Source: Campylobacterota bacterium
Lineage (GTDB): Bacteria; Campylobacterota; Campylobacteria; Campylobacterales; Sulfurimonadaceae
Assembly: GCA_023379705.1 (NCBI GenBank)
Contig: JAMCPS010000158.1
Span: 1 to 32,643, forward strand
Length of the DNA: 32,643 bases
Direction: 5' to 3'
Numbering within the stretch: position 1 is the first letter of the stretch; every line of letters starts with the position of its first letter. Below the pieces are notes generated by a model. The model did not search any database and was not told where the DNA came from. It saw only the letters and a program-made list of their open reading frames with translations. Of this stretch, positions 7,924 to 16,076 are shown piece after piece. The translations under genes and the position numbers were made by a program.

Positions 7924-9189
7924 TTATACACTTGGCTTTACTACAGTTTTAACAGCAGTATCACACACTTCTTTGTCTAAACGAATCAGTCCTGCCCCTG
8001 AATAAACGTTTCTAGGGTTCCAGAGAATCCATCCGCAGCTCCCAAAATCTTCACTGGCACGAATCTGGTCGCGGATCTCTTTTTCACCGTATATGCGACG
8101 GTCAAAGGCATAATCTTTGAAAGCTTGAAGCCATGGTCGGTAGGACATAGGAGAGTTACCCGATTTTGTGAGTGATTTATCCAATGAATGTTTGACAATT
8201 TCGTAGTTTGCCATTACGGGATTTGGATATCCAGGAATTCCTGCATTGAATCCGCTTGGATAAAGCATAGGACATAGATAATCAACATACGGCGCAAGTG
8301 CATCAACACGCTGTCCAATCTCTATGTCGGCATCATGCCATCCGACGTATCCGAAAATATCGGCAGAAATAAAGACATTGTAAGGAATTAAACGCTTACG
8401 TGCCTTTTCTAAAAATCCTGAAATTGCCTTTACCCGATTTGCCTGAGTATTTTCAACGGAAAATTTAATCCCTTTACGATCAGGAAAACGGACATAGTCA
8501 AATTGTACTTCATCAAATCCGGCAGCCGCAGCATCTTCTGCAATGCTTATAATGTAATCACGAGGCTGTATGTGAGAAGCATCGATCCAGTATAATCCTT
8601 CCTTGTCTTTAAAGAGCGTACCATCGCTTTTCTTTACGCCATATTGCGGAAAAGCGGTTACATAAGGGGTGTCTTTAAAGGAAACAATACGGGCAATGGT
8701 ATAGATCCCTTCATTGCGAAGGTCCGCAACAAACTTTTTGATATCTTTAAAAAGAATAATCTCTTGTGCACCGATTTTATTGGCAACGGCATTTTGGGTT
8801 TTAAACGCTATTTGTCCACGGTCCATTTTAATGTCGATAACCAATGCATTAATTTCGGTTGATCGAATCAATCGTTTGGCATTTCCCATTATTTTACCGC
8901 TGGTAGCACCGAAACTTGATAGATAAAGGGCTTTTGGGATAAAACGGTTTAAATACATTCTTCCGCCACTTTTGTAAAACTTACGGTCATATCCGATGGC
9001 ACGTACACCAATTCTCGCAGCAGTAGGCACTGTAAAACTGCCGTTAACGTCAGTTCGGTATTCTTTGCCATTCGCGATAATAATGGCATTTTGTATAGGC
9101 TTTGAGTTAACTTTGTCATAAACGGTTCCACTAACCATGGCTCCCCATGATAAGGTAATTGTTGCAGCTAAGAGAGCCAATGATTTCAA
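7924..9189 (-). CDS. Exported putative glycoside hydrolase (DUF4015 family)
   Basis: A 421-aa protein with a signal peptide (MKSLALLAATITLSWGA, cleavage near residue 17–20). A short carboxypeptidase-regulatory-like beta domain follows (~20–75; GTVYDKVNSKPIQNA and the RTDVNGSFTVP pattern). The DUF4015 putative glycosyl hydrolase barrel covers ~95–400. Hallmarks are the FDYVRFPD strand end, the IDASHIQPRDYI segment and a C-terminal GSCGWILWNPRN motif. DUF4015 is a TIM-barrel family related to GH13-like folds, but no substrate is established to my knowledge; homologues are sometimes misnamed GTP-binding protein. Location is periplasm or cell surface by inference. Ribosome site AGAGGA lies upstream of ATG 9189. 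It stands alone, 72 bp upstream of the DUF6394/K+ channel pair on the same strand and divergent from the helicase. Confidence 0.8.
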   Translation of the reverse strand: MKSLALLAATITLSWGAMVSGTVYDKVNSKPIQNAIIIANGKEYRTDVNGSFTVPTAARIGVRAIGYDRKFYKSGGRMYLNRFIPKALYLSSFGATSGKIMGNAKRLIRSTEINALVIDIKMDRGQIAFKTQNAVANKIGAQEIILFKDIKKFVADLRNEGIYTIARIVSFKDTPYVTAFPQYGVKKSDGTLFKDKEGLYWIDASHIQPRDYIISIAEDAAAAGFDEVQFDYVRFPDRKGIKFSVENTQANRVKAISGFLEKARKRLIPYNVFISADIFGYVGWHDADIEIGQRVDALAPYVDYLCPMLYPSGFNAGIPGYPNPVMANYEIVKHSLDKSLTKSGNSPMSYRPWLQAFKDYAFDRRIYGEKEIRDQIRASEDFGSCGWILWNPRNVYSGAGLIRLDKEVCDTAVKTVVKPSV

Positions 9190-9221
9190 TATTTTTTCCT
9201 CTAGATAGTTTCAGTCGCGTA

Positions 9222-9230
9222 ATCGTAGCA
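9222..9230 (-). promoter_or_regulatory. Candidate extended -10 promoter for the DUF4015 gene
   Basis: The minus strand reads TGC-TACGAT, with the expected +1 near 9215 and a ~26-nt leader that contains AGAGGA. It is divergent from the helicase promoter 30 bp away. Confidence 0.4.
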
Positions 9231-9257
9231 AAAAACGAGCCAATCCAAGCATAAAAA

Positions 9258-9266
9258 TGGTAAAAT
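9258..9266 (+). promoter_or_regulatory. Candidate extended -10 promoter for the DEAD-box helicase
   Basis: TGG-TAAAAT gives an expected +1 near 9273 and a 25-nt leader to ATG 9298. A second box, TATAAT at 9276–9281, would leave only about 10 nt. If the first is right, the upstream in-frame ATG at 9265 lies inside the promoter and cannot be the start. Confidence 0.45.
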
Positions 9267-9297
9267 GAAAGACTATATAATGATAAAAGAGAAAAAT

Positions 9298-10629
9298 ATG
9301 CCATTTACACAACTCAACCAACAGCTTCGCACTAATTTAGAAGCTTTGGAGCATACATCTGCAACTCCTATTCAAATAAAAGCAATACCTCTTATTTTAC
9401 GCGGAAGAGACATTATGGGTGCTGCTCAAACGGGGACGGGTAAGACTGCCGCGTATACTTTGCCGATTTTACAAATGCTCTCCAAAAGTGTACCGGGTGA
9501 ACTGGCACGTGTTCGTGCATTGGTTCTTGTCCCTACACGCGAACTCTCTGCACAAATCACCCAAGCTGTACGTTCATACGCGATGGAAACGGAGATGAGA
9601 ATTTTGAACATTGCCGGCGGGATGAATATGTCCAAGCAAATTGCCTCCTTGGACAAAGGGGTAGATATCATCATTGCTACCCCTGGTCGTCTTATAGAAC
9701 TTAACAAGCAGGGGTCTATTCCACTGTCCAAAATACAGTTTTTGGTACTGGATGAAGCGGATACGATTTTGGACATGGGATTCATCAGAGAAGTAGAACA
9801 GATCATCGATTTGCTCCCGATCAAACGTCAGACGATCCTTTTTTCAGCGACGATGACCCCTTCGGTGAAACGACTCAGTGAAAAGATACTCAATAAGCCG
9901 CTACTCGTAGAAATTGATAATCTCTCACCCGCGGATGCCACGATACGTCAGATTGTTCATCCTGTCGAGATGGAGCAAAAGAGTGAGCTCTTGGCGTATC
10001 TGATCGGTTCTAACAACTATCCGCAGGTGCTCGTATTTACACGTACCAAAGTAGCTGCTGATGAAGTGAGCACTTATTTGCGTGAGAGTGGGCTGGAATG
10101 TGCAACGATTCATGGAGACAAAAAACATGGAGCACGTGATAAAGCACTCAAAGATTTTAGATCAGGTGAAATCAAGATTCTGGTCGCTACCGATATCGCC
10201 GCACGCGGACTTGACATCGATGATTTGGGTGTGGTCATCAATTATGACATTCCTCACGTCAGCAGTGATTATATCCACCGTATCGGACGAACGGGACGTG
10301 CTGGCAAAGCGGGTGTTGCCATTACCCTTCTTTCCTCCAAAGAGCATATTTCATGGAAAAAAATCGAAACCATGCTGGGTAAAAAACCTGAACAGATTAT
10401 CGTTGATGGATTTATACCGCCAGTAGCTCTTGAGGGTAAAAAAACGCACGGTAAGAGCATGAGCAAAGACGGTGAGAAAAAAGGAAAAACAGCAGGAGCA
10501 TTCGGTAACAAACGAAAAAAAGAGCCTGTTCAGAGTAAATTTGTAGGTAAAAGAGGTCCCAGAGCAATTCGTGAAGAACCAGCCCCTGAGAAAAAAGCAG
10601 CTCCAAAAAAATGGGGAAAGAAAAAATAA
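9298..10629 (+). CDS. DEAD-box ATP-dependent RNA helicase (RhlE type)
   Basis: A 443-aa cytoplasmic RNA helicase, likely for ribosome assembly or mRNA turnover. Motifs in order: Q motif with phenylalanine near residue 3 and TPIQ at ~23; motif I AQTGTGKT (43–50); Ia PTRELSAQ; Ib TPGR; II DEAD (152–155); III SAT (183–185); IV region VLVFTRTK; V ATDIAARGLDID; VI HRIGRTGRAG. A lysine-rich tail of about 70 residues (GKKTHGKS... to KKWGKKK) probably adds RNA affinity. The start at 9298 matches the usual RhlE N-terminus, MSFxxL-like; ATG 9265 would add 11 residues outside the family. The gene ends exactly where the convergent modC ends, with no intergenic base. Confidence 0.93.
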   Translation: MPFTQLNQQLRTNLEALEHTSATPIQIKAIPLILRGRDIMGAAQTGTGKTAAYTLPILQMLSKSVPGELARVRALVLVPTRELSAQITQAVRSYAMETEMRILNIAGGMNMSKQIASLDKGVDIIIATPGRLIELNKQGSIPLSKIQFLVLDEADTILDMGFIREVEQIIDLLPIKRQTILFSATMTPSVKRLSEKILNKPLLVEIDNLSPADATIRQIVHPVEMEQKSELLAYLIGSNNYPQVLVFTRTKVAADEVSTYLRESGLECATIHGDKKHGARDKALKDFRSGEIKILVATDIAARGLDIDDLGVVINYDIPHVSSDYIHRIGRTGRAGKAGVAITLLSSKEHISWKKIETMLGKKPEQIIVDGFIPPVALEGKKTHGKSMSKDGEKKGKTAGAFGNKRKKEPVQSKFVGKRGPRAIREEPAPEKKAAPKKWGKKK

Positions 10630-11505
10630 TTAGTTTAAAGGCATTACGATAGGGTTAAATGCCTTAGAGGATATGGTTGCCTTTGCTCCTACACTCAAAA
10701 AGCTTGCCTCTTCTTGACTCACAACTGCTTTTATCATACTGCTTCCTGTCAACAAGGTAACTAAATAGACAGGGTGATCGTATTGGATAGATAATACTTC
10801 ACCTATTAACTGAAGCTTGCCACTTAGAGTTTGAGGCGTGAAAAATTCCATAGGTGGGCAGACACGGGTGATCACTCCTGCCTCGATGGCAGCTAAGCGA
10901 TCGGAGAGTTTGACTGTCTCAGCGATGTCATGACTCACAAGCAGGGTCGTTACACCCAGGCGTTCATGCACAAGGGAGAGCTCATCTTGGAGTTTTTGGC
11001 GCATGCCAGGGTCAAGTGCGGATAGCGGTTCATCCAACAAAAGAATTTTGGGATGGCGTACCAAGGCACGCGCCAGTGCAACACGCTGTTTTTGCCCGCC
11101 TGACAACGTAGAGGGGAGGCGATCGGCTAGGGCGGTAAGTTCAACGAGTTCGATCAGTTCATCAACATTATGACGTTGTTCAGGTGTTTGAGCAGCAAAG
11201 AGGAGATTCTGGCGTACACTCATCGTTGGGAAGAGGGCATAGTCTTGAAACACAAATCCAATACTGCGTTTTTGAGATGGAAGATTGATCTTTTTAGCGC
11301 TGTCAAACCATACTTCCCCATCCACTTCGATTTTACCGCTATCGGGTTGCTCGAGTCCTGCAATCATCCGTAAAAGAGTTGTTTTACCTGCACCTGAGGG
11401 ACCGAAAAGGGTAAGAAACTCCCCATCATTGATAGTAAGTTCGAAATGGGCATTGATTGAGCCATCAGCAGTATCTAGATGCTTAGTAATATTAATAAAT
11501 ATCAT
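10630..11505 (-). CDS. modC: Molybdate ABC transporter ATP-binding protein ModC
   Basis: ATPase subunit of the molybdate (possibly tungstate) importer, 291 aa. Walker A GPSGAGKTT at 35–43, Q-loop Q87 (FVFQDYALFP), signature LSGGQ at 134–138, Walker B ILLLDEP at 154–160, D-loop SALD, and the switch histidine H192 (LVSHDIAE). Residues ~228–291 form a C-terminal Mop/TOBE-type domain (IGEVLSIQYDHPVYLVTL...), which in ModC proteins binds oxyanion for feedback control. It overlaps modB by 4 bp (ATGA) and is the last gene of the mod operon. Without the Mop tail and its neighbours it could be taken for a sulfate-type ATPase, but the context settles the assignment. Confidence 0.94.
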   Translation of the reverse strand: MIFINITKHLDTADGSINAHFELTINDGEFLTLFGPSGAGKTTLLRMIAGLEQPDSGKIEVDGEVWFDSAKKINLPSQKRSIGFVFQDYALFPTMSVRQNLLFAAQTPEQRHNVDELIELVELTALADRLPSTLSGGQKQRVALARALVRHPKILLLDEPLSALDPGMRQKLQDELSLVHERLGVTTLLVSHDIAETVKLSDRLAAIEAGVITRVCPPMEFFTPQTLSGKLQLIGEVLSIQYDHPVYLVTLLTGSSMIKAVVSQEEASFLSVGAKATISSKAFNPIVMPLN

Positions 11506-12176
11506 CGAATCCCCCCAAGTGATTTTTTGTTGAGGGTATAGACGAGAAGCAGTATGGCAAAGGTGACGACAAAGAGGGTGAGGGCATATTGGTGAGCCAT
11601 GGCATAGTTGAGCGATTCCACTTCATCATAGATGGCGATTGAGGCGACACGGGTTTCACCTGGGATATTTCCCCCGATCATGAGGATAACCCCGAACTCT
11701 CCAACCGTATGGGCAAATGCTAAAACGATTCCAGATATAAGACCATGGCGAATGGAAGGAAGTACGACACGCAATGCAGTAATAAGCGGTGATTTTCCCA
11801 ATGTATACGAAGCTTCAATAATAGAGAGCGGGACTTGAGAGAGAGCCGCTTGTATGGGATGAACCATAAATGGCAAGCTAAAAAGGACTGAACCGATCAC
11901 CAACCCCTCAAAACTAAAGGCTAAACGTATTCCGTGATCGATTAAAAAACTCCCAATTCCCGATGAGGGGCTAAAGGCGAGGAGTAGATAAAAACCCAAA
12001 ACCGAGGGCGGTAGCACGAGAGGCATAGAGACAATGGTTTCAATAATACTTTTAAAACGTATTTTGCTAAAAGCCAATACCCAGGCCAAAGGAATAGCAA
12101 TGATTAAAAGAATAAACGTTGTAATGGATGCGAGTTTAAACGTCAGCATCATTGTGGCTATAAACTCAGACTCCAT
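11502..12176 (-). CDS. modB: Molybdate ABC transporter permease ModB
   Basis: Membrane channel subunit, 224 aa, with about five TM helices and the EAA loop that docks onto ModC (EASYTLGKSPLITALRVVLP, about residues 120–140). The C-terminal part has the expected GEFGVILMIGGNIPGET segment, typical of ModB. I chose ATG 12176 because GGAG lies 5 bp upstream of it; the preceding GTG (12179) is only 2 bp from that site. Its start region overlaps the end of the upstream Mop gene by about 11 bp, indicating translational coupling in the order modA, Mop, modB, modC. Confidence 0.94.
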   Translation of the reverse strand: MESEFIATMMLTFKLASITTFILLIIAIPLAWVLAFSKIRFKSIIETIVSMPLVLPPSVLGFYLLLAFSPSSGIGSFLIDHGIRLAFSFEGLVIGSVLFSLPFMVHPIQAALSQVPLSIIEASYTLGKSPLITALRVVLPSIRHGLISGIVLAFAHTVGEFGVILMIGGNIPGETRVASIAIYDEVESLNYAMAHQYALTLFVVTFAILLLVYTLNKKSLGGIR

Positions 12177-12564
12177 CACTGCTCCTTAACAGAGATATTT
12201 CACTGGGCTGAACCATCCATATGACTTCATCACCGATTGAAAGCTCTAGACGCTTATATGCGTTTGTGGTGATGAGTGAAGTGATTGTTGTATCGCGATA
12301 GGCCAGAGCAACCGATGTCAGTACGATTCCTGATTCGATAGATGCTATTGTCCCTTTTTGTGTATTTGCGGACGATACTTGGGCAGAGGTTTTTTGTAAA
12401 ATAACTTCGGTTTCTTTGAATACAAGTGTCACGGCATCACCATCACTTAGGCTAAGTGATTCGACAAGGATAAGTTCAAATAAATCATTGCCATAGGCGA
12501 CATTCAATGCACACAGATGGCTAGAATTCTTTATGGTGGTAACGCAGGCGCTAAGAGTGTTCAT
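12166..12564 (-). CDS. Tandem Mop (TOBE) domain molybdate-binding protein
   Basis: A 132-aa protein made of two Mop-like repeats, roughly residues 1–66 and 68–132. Both halves show the pattern of a beta strand with Ser/Thr, then A-L-x-Y (NVAYGNDLFE; SVALAYRDTTITSLITT), then L-x-x-GD-x-V (LSLSDGDAVTL; LELSIGDEVIW), a good sign of internal duplication. Such di-Mop proteins bind and store molybdate in the cytoplasm, or act as the ligand-sensing half of ModE. No helix-turn-helix is present, so it is not a full ModE repressor. The start codon overlaps the modA stop by one base (TAATG). The same gene sits between modA and modB in C. jejuni (Cj0302c, from memory). Confidence 0.85.
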   Translation of the reverse strand: MNTLSACVTTIKNSSHLCALNVAYGNDLFELILVESLSLSDGDAVTLVFKETEVILQKTSAQVSSANTQKGTIASIESGIVLTSVALAYRDTTITSLITTNAYKRLELSIGDEVIWMVQPSEISLLRSSDGV

Positions 12565-13310
12565 TATTGTAGGGTAAACCCATATTTTGCAAGGATTGCA
12601 TTTGCTTCTTTGCCCTCAAAAAAGAGTAAAAAGTTTGCAGCATCAGCATTATTGGTAACTTGCACGTAGCCTTGAACCAACAAAGGATGAGATGATTGTG
12701 GTATGAGATACGGCAGATTGGTTTTTAATGCAGGGGAGGTTGCAATAGAGAGTGCCAAAATACCAAAATCCGCTGATTTTGTTTGAACATATTGTGCAGC
12801 TTGGCTGATATTTTCACCATAGATGAGTTTATCTTTCACGTTATCATAAATCCCATAGTGCTTCAATGAAGCTACTGCAGCACGACCGTATGGAGCGTGA
12901 TCAGGATTGGCGATAGCAATCTTTCTAACACTGGGAGAGAGCAGGGAAGCCATTCCTTTTGTCGTATTTTGAGTATTGCTCCATAAGACAATGCGTCCAA
13001 TGGCGTATGGTTTTACATTTCCTACAGCTTTGCCCATCGATTTTAATTTTTTTGGGTACTCAATATCTGCGCTGTAGTAAATATCATAAGGAGCACCGTT
13101 GCTGATTTGGGTGAACGTATTTCCTGATGAGCCATAGACGGTATTGATTTTAACATCAATATGATGTTTCATGTAAAGATTTACGATCTCATCCATTGCG
13201 TATTTCATATCTGAAGCTGCGGCGATAGTGATGTTTTTTGCCCATAATCCACTGCTAAACAGTGTCAAACAGAGTAAAAGCTTAAAGAGTTTCATCGTCT
13301 TCTTGTGCAT
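12564..13310 (-). CDS. modA: Periplasmic molybdate-binding protein ModA
   Basis: Solute-binding protein that captures molybdate (or tungstate) in the periplasm and feeds ModBC, 248 aa. The signal peptide covers about residues 6–24 (MKLFKLLLCLTLFSSGLWA), followed by NITIAAASDMKYAMDEI, where the AAASD motif with its serine is a standard ligand contact. Other typical parts are the YGSSGN segment, YYSADIEYPKKL and the PDHAPYGRAA region. Two starts are possible: ATG 13310 (shown; GGAAT about 5 bp upstream) and ATG 13295 (five residues shorter, cleaner signal peptide). Either overlaps the upstream unknown gene by 14–29 bp, so the two are translationally coupled. Confidence 0.93.
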   Translation of the reverse strand: MHKKTMKLFKLLLCLTLFSSGLWAKNITIAAASDMKYAMDEIVNLYMKHHIDVKINTVYGSSGNTFTQISNGAPYDIYYSADIEYPKKLKSMGKAVGNVKPYAIGRIVLWSNTQNTTKGMASLLSPSVRKIAIANPDHAPYGRAAVASLKHYGIYDNVKDKLIYGENISQAAQYVQTKSADFGILALSIATSPALKTNLPYLIPQSSHPLLVQGYVQVTNNADAANFLLFFEGKEANAILAKYGFTLQ

Positions 13311-13824
13311 TATCTATTCCAGCGTCATCATTGGCAGCATAGTTAATAATCTTTTTGGTAATACTCACAGAACAAAAGAAAAAAAGTTCAAACATGGGCG
13401 TCATCAATGTGGTATCACTGTCTACAATCTCAAATGCTTTGAAATTAAAGCCCAATCCGTCTTCTTCCTTGTTCATGGCTACGGTAAACGTTAACGGTCC
13501 CAATGAACGAAGCATATTAGCAACATTTTTATACGATTTGTCTTCTTTGGATACCATCAAATTTGGATTCTCATCAGTACGTGCATTCATGCGTGAACTC
13601 AAGAGCGAGAGATTGTCACGATGGACGTTTTTATTCCACTTGATAAGCCCCTTTGGAAAGCGTAACAAAGCCGTTTTTGATATCAATGGATGGGGAGAAG
13701 TATTGCGGATGGTCTCAAGAAGTTTGAGTAATGCATTTTTCCCACCGATTAAAGCGGCATAGGCGAGGAGTTGATCCCGTAGGAGTATTTTTTCATCGTT
13801 AGAAAGTTTGTGAAAATGGCACAC
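13282..13824 (-). CDS. Unknown protein opening the molybdate operon
   Basis: A 180-aa soluble protein of unknown function, first gene of the mod operon and overlapping modA by up to 29 bp. It starts at GTG 13824 with AAAGG about 6 bp upstream; no ATG fits. The N-terminal ~65 residues are mostly helical and basic, the middle (70–150) looks alpha/beta, and the C-terminal tail is strongly acidic (DDAGIDNAQEDDETL). There is no signal peptide, long TM segment, zinc motif or helix-turn-helix that I can recognise; FELFFFCSVSI near residue 147 is a hydrophobic strand rather than a membrane helix. Its position suggests a role in molybdate sensing or use. It might instead be a neighbour gene simply read from the same promoter. 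Confidence 0.75.
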   Translation of the reverse strand: MCHFHKLSNDEKILLRDQLLAYAALIGGKNALLKLLETIRNTSPHPLISKTALLRFPKGLIKWNKNVHRDNLSLLSSRMNARTDENPNLMVSKEDKSYKNVANMLRSLGPLTFTVAMNKEEDGLGFNFKAFEIVDSDTTLMTPMFELFFFCSVSITKKIINYAANDDAGIDNAQEDDETL

Positions 13825-13850
13825 AAATGGCCTTTGAATTAAGATGTCTA

Positions 13851-13856
13851 ATTATA
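13851..13856 (-). promoter_or_regulatory. -10 element of the molybdate operon
   Basis: A perfect TATAAT on the minus strand, with an expected +1 near 13844 and a 20-nt leader to GTG 13824. The -35 region would fall at the very end of aroE. The leader is too short for a molybdenum-cofactor riboswitch, and no ModE-like palindrome stands out. Confidence 0.55.
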
Positions 13857-13870
13857 GCGGTTATTTGACT

Positions 13871-14662
13871 TTAATATAAAAAGCTTTCTTTCATGATTGG
13901 ACGAATAATGTCTGTGGATATTAAACCGTGCATAAAAAGATAATTAGCAAGTATTCCCTGTTCCAAAAGCATATCGGAGCCGTCTTTAAAGGGGAGATTC
14001 GCTTTTTTGACTTCGCGTAAGAAAGGGGTCTCTTTTCCGTAAATAACATCGATAGCACAGCGCGCAGATAAAAGTAAGTGTTCTAGTAGTGACGCATCTA
14101 CAGGTAAACAATCATCACTTAACCCTGCTGAAGTAGTATTGATGATGAGATCATAGGAGTCAGGTGTAAACGTGTCCCAACTAAAGGCCTGAAAGCCATT
14201 TTTGATAAAATGATTCAAACGATTGGCAGAACGATTTAGGATGACCGGTTCAATGTTGTTTTGCCGCAAAACAGTGGCAAGCGCTTTGGCCGTTCCCCCG
14301 GCACCCAGGATCAAAGCGTTTCGCAAAGGGCCAAACGATTGAATGGCGGCAATAAAACCATCCGCATCGGTGTTGTAGCCAATCAAGCGCCTATTTTCAT
14401 TGACTATAGTATTAACAGCACCAATCTCTTTGGCAAGGCCTCGTATTTCATCACATGCTTCGAATGCGGCTTCTTTATGGGGAACAGTGATGTTTGCACC
14501 ACTTAGTGCTTTGGCAAAGAATATCTCACGCAATTTTGAGCCATCGCAGAGATGGGTACGAGTATAGCAAGAGTTAACTCCCAGCATTTTAAAGACATGA
14601 TTATGCATCAACGGAGAGCGTGAATGACTCACAGGGTCTCCAAAAATAGTAAAAAGTTTCAT
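13871..14662 (-). CDS. aroE: Shikimate dehydrogenase AroE
   Basis: Reduces 3-dehydroshikimate to shikimate with NADPH in the pathway to chorismate; 263 aa. The substrate site shows GDPVSHSRSPLMHN at the N-terminus (SxS serines), GANITVPHKEAAF with the catalytic lysine near residue 64, and YNTDADGF with the conserved aspartate. The nucleotide loop GAGGTAKALA begins near residue 119, followed by NRSANR, the usual NADP phosphate-binding pattern. It is the last gene of the long minus-strand run and begins directly after the trpE stop codon. In C. jejuni the corresponding gene (Cj0405) follows the SPOR-protein gene without trpE between (from memory). Confidence 0.95.
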   Translation of the reverse strand: MKLFTIFGDPVSHSRSPLMHNHVFKMLGVNSCYTRTHLCDGSKLREIFFAKALSGANITVPHKEAAFEACDEIRGLAKEIGAVNTIVNENRRLIGYNTDADGFIAAIQSFGPLRNALILGAGGTAKALATVLRQNNIEPVILNRSANRLNHFIKNGFQAFSWDTFTPDSYDLIINTTSAGLSDDCLPVDASLLEHLLLSARCAIDVIYGKETPFLREVKKANLPFKDGSDMLLEQGILANYLFMHGLISTDIIRPIMKESFLY

Positions 14663-16075
14663 TTATTGAGGGTTAACAAGGTCATTGAGGGTGCTGGTGA
14701 GTGCTCCAAGCTTGTTGGTTACTTCAAGGTATTCAAGCTCATGTACAGAGTCCGCAACGATTCCTGCACCCGCTTGGAGAATGATTTTATCGGGCTTGAT
14801 GAGAGCCGTTCGAATGGTTATTGCTGTATCCATATTGCCATCAAATCCAAAATATCCGATGGTTCCACTGTAAAAACCGCGCTTTACACCCTCGTATTGA
14901 GCTATAAGTTCCATTGCCCGTATTTTTGGTGCTCCGGTCATGGTTCCAGCAGTAAACGTTGCTGCTAGAAGATCAAACATGTCTTTATCATCGCGCAGTT
15001 GTGCATGGACATCGGAAACGATGTGCATAACGTGAGAATAGCGTTCAACGTGCATCATCTCTTCAACACGTACGGTTCCCGTTTTTGCCACACGTCCAAC
15101 ATCATTACGTCCCAGATCAATGAGCATTAAGTGCTCTGATAACTCTTTTGGATCGGCTAAAAGTTCTTCTTCCAGTTCTAGGTCCCGCTGTTTATCGACA
15201 CCGCGCTTGCGAGTACCGGCAATGGGTCGAAGTAAGATATCACCATCATCCAATTTAACCATGACTTCAGGGGAACTTCCCACAATGCTAAATTCACCGT
15301 ACTCCATGAGATACATATAAGGAGAAGGATTTTTAATACGCAACACACGGTAAAAGCTAAAAGGATCAACGGTTACATTGCGTATGTAGCGATTGGTCAT
15401 TAAAATTTGAAACACATCACCGCTGCGGATCATCTCTTTTGATTTATCGACCATATCAAAAAATTTTTCTTTACTGTAAATGAAATTCCCGCCTTGATCA
15501 TTTTCCAATGGAATTAGGGGTGTATAGTGATAGGTAGATTTGAAGCTGCGCTCGATGTCGTTAAATTGATTTTGAAAAGTTGCTAAAGTTGATACAAGCG
15601 TGATGGTAGAGAGTTTATGAGAAACAACGACCACCAGTTTTGGCAAGATTAAATCCATGTCAGGCGTATTGGTTTGGTCTTCTAAATTGCTCATGGAAGA
15701 AGCCAATGTTGGTTCAAAAACTTTTGCCATATCGTATCCGATATAGCCTATAAATCCATCAACATAGCCAATATCAAGTTTTTTGGTTTGAGCACGAAAG
15801 TACTCACTGTCACATGAACGGTAATAGCGTTTTAAAAATTCAAAAGGAGATTCTGGAATGATGCATTTTGTGCCACTGCTGTCCGTATAATTGGCAACTC
15901 CATTGGAGTAGCTTAGACGTTCACGAGCGCCAAGAGCTATAATGGTGTAGTTTCCATTACTGTTTCCTGCACTCTCAAATAGAAAAGAGATTTCATGGGG
16001 AAAAAGCTCTTTGAGCTTTTCATAAATGCTAATAGGAGCAAATTGATCGAGTGTAAAACGGTGTGAATAGATCAC
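14663..16075 (-). CDS. trpE: Anthranilate synthase component I TrpE
   Basis: Converts chorismate and ammonia (from the TrpG subunit) to anthranilate, the first step of tryptophan synthesis; 470 aa. The key distinction from PabB is PIAGTRKRG, where TrpE has Ala and classical PabB has Lys (PIKGT). An LFES sequence at about 32–35 fits the LLES tryptophan-binding motif used in feedback inhibition. Other chorismate-enzyme motifs are LMLIDLGRNDVGRV, TAGTMTGAPKIRAME and GNMDTAITIRTA. The start is GTG 16075, one base after the stop of the SPOR gene, with AAAGGG within the end of that gene. No trpG or other trp genes are adjacent, so its partner must be elsewhere. Confidence 0.87.
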   Translation of the reverse strand: MIYSHRFTLDQFAPISIYEKLKELFPHEISFLFESAGNSNGNYTIIALGARERLSYSNGVANYTDSSGTKCIIPESPFEFLKRYYRSCDSEYFRAQTKKLDIGYVDGFIGYIGYDMAKVFEPTLASSMSNLEDQTNTPDMDLILPKLVVVVSHKLSTITLVSTLATFQNQFNDIERSFKSTYHYTPLIPLENDQGGNFIYSKEKFFDMVDKSKEMIRSGDVFQILMTNRYIRNVTVDPFSFYRVLRIKNPSPYMYLMEYGEFSIVGSSPEVMVKLDDGDILLRPIAGTRKRGVDKQRDLELEEELLADPKELSEHLMLIDLGRNDVGRVAKTGTVRVEEMMHVERYSHVMHIVSDVHAQLRDDKDMFDLLAATFTAGTMTGAPKIRAMELIAQYEGVKRGFYSGTIGYFGFDGNMDTAITIRTALIKPDKIILQAGAGIVADSVHELEYLEVTNKLGALTSTLNDLVNPQ

Positions 16076-16076
16076 G

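Noticed and set aside
9265-9297. Upstream ATG for the DEAD-box helicase
   Set aside because: It overlaps the extended -10 element and adds residues not found in RhlE-type proteins.
10630-11505. ModC as a sulfate or iron-type ABC ATPase
   Set aside because: The Mop-like C-terminal domain and the modA–Mop–modB neighbours settle it as molybdate-type.
13825-13870. Molybdenum-cofactor riboswitch before the mod operon
   Set aside because: The predicted leader is only about 20 nt, far too short for such an element.
14663-16075. PabB (aminodeoxychorismate synthase) instead of TrpE
   Set aside because: The sequence has PIAGT with Ala where classical PabB has the catalytic Lys, and an LFES feedback motif is present.
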